Origin: a virus
Length of the DNA: 20,611 nucleotides
IMG/VR virus record: IMGVR_UViG_3300006917_000196
Location: 1 to 20,611 of that record
Reading direction: 5' to 3' (one strand)
Below the pieces are notes generated by a model. It did no database searches and had not been told where the DNA came from. It was given only the letters and a program-made list of their open reading frames with translations. The stretch's first letter is position 1, and each line of letters starts with the position of its first letter. A program made the translations under genes and the position numbers. Positions 13,834 to 19,231 of the stretch are shown in pieces.

Positions 13834-16175
13834 TAGATGAGAGGCCGATATTGCTGAATTGCAGTGTTGTAAATGTTCTGCATTTGCTGAATGTCAGGCG
13901 TTTGCGACAAAAGGCTTTGACGAAGCTGGCTTTGGATGTTGCGTGCTTGGTCAACATTTAAAAGCCCCTGAGAGACTTGAGCGCCCAACTGCTTGTATAA
14001 ATCATTAACGAAGGCGCTTGGATTTGTAATCGGCTGTGCAGGAGGCGTGTATGTTATTGGCTGCATAGGCGCAGGCGCTGGGGCCACAGGGCGCTGCGTG
14101 CCAGTTGGCTTCAAGAAGTCAGAGATTTGCGGCATTGGAACCGCTGCCTGAAGTGATGCCAGTGTCGCGCCAGGTGCAGATGCAGCAGCCTCTAATCGCC
14201 CTTGAATTTCCTTACCCTGCTCAGGTGTAATGTATCCCTTTGCAGCGTAGTTACCAAGAACGTCATTGACGGACTTGAAGTAATTGAAAAACTCGCCTGA
14301 ACGCATATTCTCAAAGCGGTCCTGAAGCTGGTCAAGGCGCTCCTGCGTCATTCCTGTGTTTTCAGGCGTTGAGAGAACGCCGCCACCTACTTGCGATGTT
14401 GGGAATGGACCAACACCCATTGCGGGCTGCGTTGTTGTCGGAGTTGCGCTAATTGGCTGCAAAGCTCCAGATGTTGCTGGAGTGGCCCCAGCGCCTGCCG
14501 CTGCATTCAATACACCCTGTGCAGATGTGGGTGCAGGAGTTGTAGCTGCTGGCGGAGTGTAAGTGTTAATCGCCTGCCCACCAGAAAAGAACAAAGCTTC
14601 TGGGCCAAAGCCATAACGCTCATAATCCGTGATATTAGGATTAACCAACGTGCGTGGTGCAAAGTTAGGCATAGCGCCTAGAGCGGAAACATATGGAGTT
14701 CCCGCACCAGCACCACCACCAGAACCTCCTCCGAATAGACTTCCAAGAGCAGATGCACCAAGTCCACCGAGCGCTGCAAGCTGGCTTAAGCTAAGACCTG
14801 TTCCCAAAACGCCACCCGTAACGGCAGCCCCAGCGCCTGGTGCAACAAACGCACCAGCACCCATACCGTTATATCCTGCAGCCGCCAAATCATTTGCAGC
14901 GCCAGTTTGGGCATTCGTAGTTGCAGTATCTAATGCGTTTTGCACATTCTCGCTAATTGTAGCGTCAGTCGCACCGCCACCTGTCGCCAGTGCAGCGCCA
15001 CCGCCAAGTGCGGCAGTCCCCCCAAGGATACCAGTAGTGCCTCCCGCTCCACCGCCACCAGTTGCAATAATAGTTCCCGTTTCGTCTACTACGTTACCGA
15101 ATTGGTCTGTAGATAAGTTTTCACCAGTCTGACTAGTTGCCTGATTTGCGGTTGAGGCAGATGAAGCGCCACCACCGCCAGTTAGCGCCGCGGCGCCACC
15201 AAGCGCAGTTGCACCAGCAGCAGCCGGAAGCAGAGACGTTCCAGCCCCACCTCCTGCAGAGGCTACAATAGCACCAGTCTCGTCAATAACGTTACCAAAT
15301 GCATCTGTAACTAATCCTCCAGTAACTCCACCGCCAAGGCCAGCACTAGATAATGCAGATTGCGCAGCAGCGTCAATTGCGGCCAAATTGCTTGGCAATG
15401 ATGAAAGAGCGCTACCAGCAAGAGAGCCAGCACCTCCAGCTAAACCGCCAGCAGCAGAGCCGTAAATTCCACCAAGTGCAGATGCTGCACCAGATTGGGC
15501 GGCTTGATATGCAGCGTTAATAGCGTTGTTTACGTTTGCAGAGATGGCTGCATCCGTTGCACCAGCAGGAGCGCCCTGAAATAGCTGCCCACCAAGATAT
15601 GAGCCAACACCAGAGATCAATGCACCCTTTGCAATATCGCCGATACTACGCCCCTGTGCGGCTCCAGACGCGGCGGAGCCTGCGGCAGCACCAAGCGGAC
15701 CAGCCAAAACAGAGCCGAGGATGGGAAGGCCAATATCAGCTACAATACCAAGGCCGCTTACGTCAGGACGATCTGTAGAAACGCTCTGGAAGCCCTGCAT
15801 AGTTGGGCCTGCAACCTGAATGTCCCAGTTGGCCTTTTTGCCAGCAGACGATGACAGCGCGTTTGCTGCGTCAATCGCCCCTTGAGCGCCTTCGTAGCCA
15901 ATACCAGAGTAAACTACTTCGCCAGTTGCATTGTTGACAAGGCGGACGGGCGTATCAGGAGCAACAACAAGATTGTTTCCTGTGCCATAGGATGCAGTTG
16001 TGCGACCTTGGTTAGACAGTGGAGCCGTGAAATACTGATAATCAGGCGCGTTCTGGACGATGTCTCCATACACGCTCTGGATATTAGGGATGTAGTCCTC
16101 ACGCGGCGTCAGTAGACCGCCAATGTTGCCTAACTGCTCAAGGTCTTGTAAATTGCGGCGGATAGGTGAGGCCAT
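13833..16175 (-). CDS. Large Gly/Ala-rich putative internal virion/ejection protein
   Basis: A 780-residue protein placed between portal and scaffold. It has a globular N-terminus (1-140), then a long Gly/Ala-rich middle (about 145-490) with glycine-zipper-like stretches such as GLPILGSVLAGPLGAAAGSA, able to insert into or line membranes. It contains an internal duplication: ATDAAISANVNNAINAAYQ (from 206) resembles ATDATISENVQNALDTATT (from 402), and FGNVIDETGAIVAS (from 293) resembles FGNVVDETGTIIAT (from 359). The C-terminal 180 residues are Pro-rich with two helical repeats (about 638-664 and 725-752). I do not recognise a named family. Position and composition suggest a minor head or DNA-ejection protein, which is inferred. 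The ATG shares a base with the portal stop. Confidence 0.75.
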   Translation of the reverse strand: MASPIRRNLQDLEQLGNIGGLLTPREDYIPNIQSVYGDIVQNAPDYQYFTAPLSNQGRTTASYGTGNNLVVAPDTPVRLVNNATGEVVYSGIGYEGAQGAIDAANALSSSAGKKANWDIQVAGPTMQGFQSVSTDRPDVSGLGIVADIGLPILGSVLAGPLGAAAGSAASGAAQGRSIGDIAKGALISGVGSYLGGQLFQGAPAGATDAAISANVNNAINAAYQAAQSGAASALGGIYGSAAGGLAGGAGSLAGSALSSLPSNLAAIDAAAQSALSSAGLGGGVTGGLVTDAFGNVIDETGAIVASAGGGAGTSLLPAAAGATALGGAAALTGGGGASSASTANQATSQTGENLSTDQFGNVVDETGTIIATGGGGAGGTTGILGGTAALGGGAALATGGGATDATISENVQNALDTATTNAQTGAANDLAAAGYNGMGAGAFVAPGAGAAVTGGVLGTGLSLSQLAALGGLGASALGSLFGGGSGGGAGAGTPYVSALGAMPNFAPRTLVNPNITDYERYGFGPEALFFSGGQAINTYTPPAATTPAPTSAQGVLNAAAGAGATPATSGALQPISATPTTTQPAMGVGPFPTSQVGGGVLSTPENTGMTQERLDQLQDRFENMRSGEFFNYFKSVNDVLGNYAAKGYITPEQGKEIQGRLEAAASAPGATLASLQAAVPMPQISDFLKPTGTQRPVAPAPAPMQPITYTPPAQPITNPSAFVNDLYKQLGAQVSQGLLNVDQARNIQSQLRQSLLSQTPDIQQMQNIYNTAIQQYRPLI

Positions 16176-18451
16176 TACATCATCCCCTGTTCTTGGGCTG
16201 CAATCTGAGCCATCTGCTCTTGTGCTAACTGGTCAACAAGCTGCTGTTCCTGTGCGGCTTGGGCTTGCTGCTGTGCGGCAACCATAGCTTTCTGGACATT
16301 GCCTTGCTGACGGAGAAGTTCGCGGTCACGCTGCATCAGGGCTTCGATGTTAGCCGTGTTTACAGCCGTGCCATACTTAGCCTCAATCTCAGCAGCCTTA
16401 ATCATGACATCTGCGTCAATCTTGTCGCGCTCCCGGTCATCCTTCAGCAGCATCTCTTCACGCTGAAGCTCAAGCTCTGCGGCCTTCTTCTGGATGTCAG
16501 CCTGGATGCTCTGCGCCTGAACCTGTGCCAAGATTTGCTCTGGGCTGGGCGGAGGCGGTGTCGGAGCGGGCGGCTGGAAGTTCTGCGGGTCGGTGAAGAA
16601 CTGCGTAACGTCTTTGAAGCCTGCAACAGATAGCATCTGCTCAAGCGTGTTGTAGTAGCCGTTCAGAGACACCAGCGGGTTGTTCATTGGGCCAAGTTGC
16701 TGCAACAGCATCTCTTGCTTCTGAGCGATGACGTTCAGGAAGGCCATCTTCTGCTGGTCGGAGCCAGTGCCAAGCGCCACATTCACCACAACGTCCATGT
16801 TTGCGTCCCAGACACGCGGGTCAATGGGAACGAACTGGTTGCGCAGACGAACGATACGGGGCTTGTCTTGGTTCTTTACCAACAACTTAAGAGCCTTAGC
16901 CATCAGCGTCTTAAAGCCAGTCTCGGCAAAGATGCGGCAGATAAGCTCGATGTGCTGCTGAGAGGCCGTTACAGCGGCGTTTACAGCCGTTGCAGTGCCA
17001 GAAGCCAGTGCAGACGGGTCAAGGCCAGCAGATGCCTTGGTGATGCCTGTGCGGCTCTCCTTAACCTCATCCATGTATTGCAGCATGGGGAAAGCTGCCT
17101 GAGACACGTTCGGCGTTACGAACGGCTGCACAGCGCCTTGCTGCTTCATGCGGATGATGCCGCCAACTTCGGTGTTCAGAACGTCTTCAATCGAAGCCTG
17201 GCCTTCAACCACACCCATACGGGGATAGATGGACTGAGCCAAGCTATCCAGCGTGTTGCGCATGATTGACGACTTGATGCGCTGAATGTCCATCACAACG
17301 TCTGCAACAGACATACCGAAGAACGTGTGAGGCTCTGGGTCTGGGCAGAAATCAAAGAACGGATGGTCGTCTACAGCTTCTTGGTGCAGAACCTTATAAG
17401 CAGAACCACCAACGCAGACCTTACGAAGCTCCGCAATGCCGTCTCCGTCCATGTCAACGTAGAGATAGCCTTCAATGTAGAGAACCTTCTTAGCTGATAC
17501 GTCAGTCCGGCCAGCGCCAAGGATGGTTGCCTGCGGGTTGCGGTCAAAAGTCTCTTGGTTGCCTTCGAAGTCGTCCTGCGTCTCGTAGCCAAGGTTTTCA
17601 ACTTCGTCCTGCTCATAGCCCATAGCCACAAGCTCAGAGACAGTCATGTAACGACGATGTCCGATAAACTCAAAGTCGTTGATGGACTTAGCGCGGCGGT
17701 CAATCAGAAGCTCTTCAGGAGGCAGCGCAGCAACGTTAAGGCGGCCTTCTTTCTCCTTGCGAACAACTGTTGCGCTGTAGGTCGGCATCTGGACAACTGT
17801 AGCGATGCCTTCAGGGGTCATCATCTCAGTTTCAGAGTATTCGACTTCAACCTCACGAAGCTCAACTTCTGGGTCGGACATGAGAACCATGTAAGCGTTC
17901 TCGTCGATGCCCTCAATCTCGTAGGTCTTTACGTCTTCCTTCTCGTCCCACCAGACCTTGCCGAAGCCGTTCTTGCGGATGAGAGCATCCTTAAACATTG
18001 CATAGCTATGGATGAAAAGGTTGTTGTCGCGTGTCAAACAGTAGTTGACATAGTCAGTGGCTTGCTCGGCAACCTGAATGTCTTCAGCGCGGTTCGGAGC
18101 ATATTCAACTACGTTTGAAGAGCCAAAGAACACCCGCATAATGCTCGGCATGATAGCCTGCACCGTATCACGGACATCCATCGACACGACTTGAGAGCGG
18201 CCTTCCTCTTCGTTTCCGAAAGGCTCACCCTTGTAATACTGCCCAGCTTCAGCGCGCTCTGGAGAGATAACGTCATCAATATAGGCTTGAGCGTCATCAA
18301 TCTCGCCAGCGACGATGTTCTGAAGCTCTTCGTCGGTCATAGCTTCGCCTTCGTCAGTCGCAGCCTCAACGTCGATCTCCATGCCGTCATCAAGCGGCAT
18401 TGCGTCCATAACTTCCTCGTTGGAAGGCTTTGCGTTCTTACGATAGGCCAT
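16175..18451 (-). CDS. Portal protein
   Basis: This 758-residue protein would form the dodecameric ring at the head vertex through which DNA is packaged and ejected. Residues 1-55 are acidic. The core shows portal-family features: ERAEAGQYYKGEPFG near residue 65, RSQVVSMDVRDTVQAIMPS near 85-103, a segment ending KNGFGKVWWDE around 165, HPFFDFCPDPEPHTFFG mid-protein, and SSIMRNTLDSLAQSIYPRMG followed by GGIIRMKQQG. The last 120 residues form a Gln/Ala-rich helix like the long C-terminal barrel of P22-type portals. Length fits podovirus portals of about 700-770 residues. The start is supported by AAGGCGG five bases upstream. The TAA overlaps the next ATG. Confidence 0.93.
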   Translation of the reverse strand: MAYRKNAKPSNEEVMDAMPLDDGMEIDVEAATDEGEAMTDEELQNIVAGEIDDAQAYIDDVISPERAEAGQYYKGEPFGNEEEGRSQVVSMDVRDTVQAIMPSIMRVFFGSSNVVEYAPNRAEDIQVAEQATDYVNYCLTRDNNLFIHSYAMFKDALIRKNGFGKVWWDEKEDVKTYEIEGIDENAYMVLMSDPEVELREVEVEYSETEMMTPEGIATVVQMPTYSATVVRKEKEGRLNVAALPPEELLIDRRAKSINDFEFIGHRRYMTVSELVAMGYEQDEVENLGYETQDDFEGNQETFDRNPQATILGAGRTDVSAKKVLYIEGYLYVDMDGDGIAELRKVCVGGSAYKVLHQEAVDDHPFFDFCPDPEPHTFFGMSVADVVMDIQRIKSSIMRNTLDSLAQSIYPRMGVVEGQASIEDVLNTEVGGIIRMKQQGAVQPFVTPNVSQAAFPMLQYMDEVKESRTGITKASAGLDPSALASGTATAVNAAVTASQQHIELICRIFAETGFKTLMAKALKLLVKNQDKPRIVRLRNQFVPIDPRVWDANMDVVVNVALGTGSDQQKMAFLNVIAQKQEMLLQQLGPMNNPLVSLNGYYNTLEQMLSVAGFKDVTQFFTDPQNFQPPAPTPPPPSPEQILAQVQAQSIQADIQKKAAELELQREEMLLKDDRERDKIDADVMIKAAEIEAKYGTAVNTANIEALMQRDRELLRQQGNVQKAMVAAQQQAQAAQEQQLVDQLAQEQMAQIAAQEQGMM

Positions 18452-18460
18452 AGTTCCGCC

Positions 18461-18637
18461 TTACTTCTTTTTCGATTTACCGGCTTCAGACAGCGCAATA
18501 GCGATAGCTTGCTTGCGTGACTTAGCCATCGGAGCCTTCTTTGGCCCCTTGGGGTTGATGCCAGCGTGAAGCTCTCCGCGCTTGTATTCACCGAGGACCT
18601 TAGCAATCTTCTTTGCAGCAGCGTCGAGCTTCTTCAT
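18461..18637 (-). CDS. DUF6496-like small basic protein (58 aa)
   Basis: A 58-codon gene starting MKKLDAAAKKIAKVLGEYKR and containing GELHAGINPKGPKKAPM and SRKQAIAIALSEAGKS, ending KKK. The combination of a helical start, HAG, a run of prolines and lysines, and the KQAIAIALSEAG signature is what I recognise as the DUF6496 family, common in phages and of unknown function. It begins in an ATGA overlap with the preceding gene and ends nine bases before the portal ATG. Like its three predecessors it has a polylysine C-terminus. Confidence 0.83.
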   Translation of the reverse strand: MKKLDAAAKKIAKVLGEYKRGELHAGINPKGPKKAPMAKSRKQAIAIALSEAGKSKKK

Positions 18638-18783
18638 TTCTTTTTACCCTTGATGTCTTTGAAGTGCATGAGTTTCTTAGAAGTCTTACCATGCTCTTTG
18701 CCAGTGAACAGAGATGTCCCCATTTTATGCGTGGGGCCTTTCCACTCGGTGCCGTTAGGCAGGTAGTGCTTTACGCCCTTCAC
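18634..18783 (-). CDS. Very small basic protein (49 aa), unknown, GTG start
   Basis: This gene starts with GTG, whose last two bases are the first two of the preceding TGA. The product begins MKGVKHYLPNGTEWKGPTHK, contains FTGKEHGKTSKKLMHF and ends IKGKKK. The YLPNGTEWKG...HK and LMHF pattern is, to my recollection, conserved in many tailed phages beside the terminase/portal block, with no assigned function. The stop overlaps the next ATG (ATGA). No other start in this frame keeps the conserved N-terminus, which supports the GTG. Confidence 0.78.
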   Translation of the reverse strand: MKGVKHYLPNGTEWKGPTHKMGTSLFTGKEHGKTSKKLMHFKDIKGKKK

Positions 18784-18932
18784 TTCTTTTTGCCCTTAGC
18801 AGTCTTGGCGGCAGCCTTAAATGCAGCGGCAGTAGGCGCACCTTTTGTTCCCGGCTTGCGCATCTTTTCGCCAGAGCCAGCCTTGATCCGTGCCTTCTTG
18901 GCAGCAATATTCGCATACAAACCCATCTTCAT
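18780..18932 (-). CDS. Very small basic protein (50 aa), unknown
   Basis: A 50-codon gene starting MKMGLYANIAAKKARIKAG, continuing through SGEKMRKPGTKGAPT and ending AKTAKGKKK. Its ATG overlaps the stop of the upstream gene in an ATGA arrangement, and its TGA overlaps the GTG start of the next gene. The GSGEKMRKPG segment resembles small conserved phage proteins found near portal genes; I know no function. It has 14 lysines in 50 residues and is probably disordered or nucleic-acid binding. Support comes from exact start/stop chaining with both neighbours and from composition. Confidence 0.8.
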   Translation of the reverse strand: MKMGLYANIAAKKARIKAGSGEKMRKPGTKGAPTAAAFKAAAKTAKGKKK

Positions 18933-19231
18933 TTGGACTTTCCTTTGTTTCTAGCGGAAATGGCTTTGGCTTTGGATTTCGCGTCTGCTTTTGATGACGC
19001 ACCCCACGCTTGCAGCGATAAGAGGAGGCGGGTTGGTCTTCCCTTCTCATCGCGTTCTGGACCAGGCATATTGCCCATGCGTGCTAAGAATGATGCCCTC
19101 CGTGGATTATCGCCGGATTTAACAGGCGCTTTCAGGTTCATTCCCTGCGCTTTGGCAGACGCACGACCTTTGGCGTTTAGCCCACCAGAAGGCGATTTTC
19201 CCTCTTTGCGTTGCCAAGCAGGAGACTTCAT
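18929..19231 (-). CDS. Small basic phage protein, DUF6321-like
   Basis: A 100-residue, Lys/Arg-rich protein beginning MKSPAWQRKEGKSPSGGLN and containing PVKSGDNPRRASFLARMGNM and PTRLLLSLQAWG. I recognise this pattern as a conserved phage family of unknown function that I believe is DUF6321, usually encoded beside terminase and portal. It has no signal peptide or membrane segment. The last third is Lys/Ala/Ser-rich and ends NKGKSK. The ATG shares its A with the terminase TAA, suggesting translational coupling. Its strong positive charge and place in the packaging block would fit DNA binding or a minor head role, but that is inference. Confidence 0.85.
   Translation of the reverse strand: MKSPAWQRKEGKSPSGGLNAKGRASAKAQGMNLKAPVKSGDNPRRASFLARMGNMPGPERDEKGRPTRLLLSLQAWGASSKADAKSKAKAISARNKGKSK

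Noticed and set aside
14629-15132. Pro/Ala-rich plus-strand open frame opposite the Gly/Ala-rich gene
   Set aside because: Gly and Ala codons on one strand read as Pro and Ala-type codons on the other. Composition alone explains it.
16697-18118. Long plus-strand open frames opposite the portal gene (16697-17269 and 17555-18118)
   Set aside because: They mirror the codon bias of the portal gene, show no recognisable motifs, and would oppose a uniformly oriented operon.
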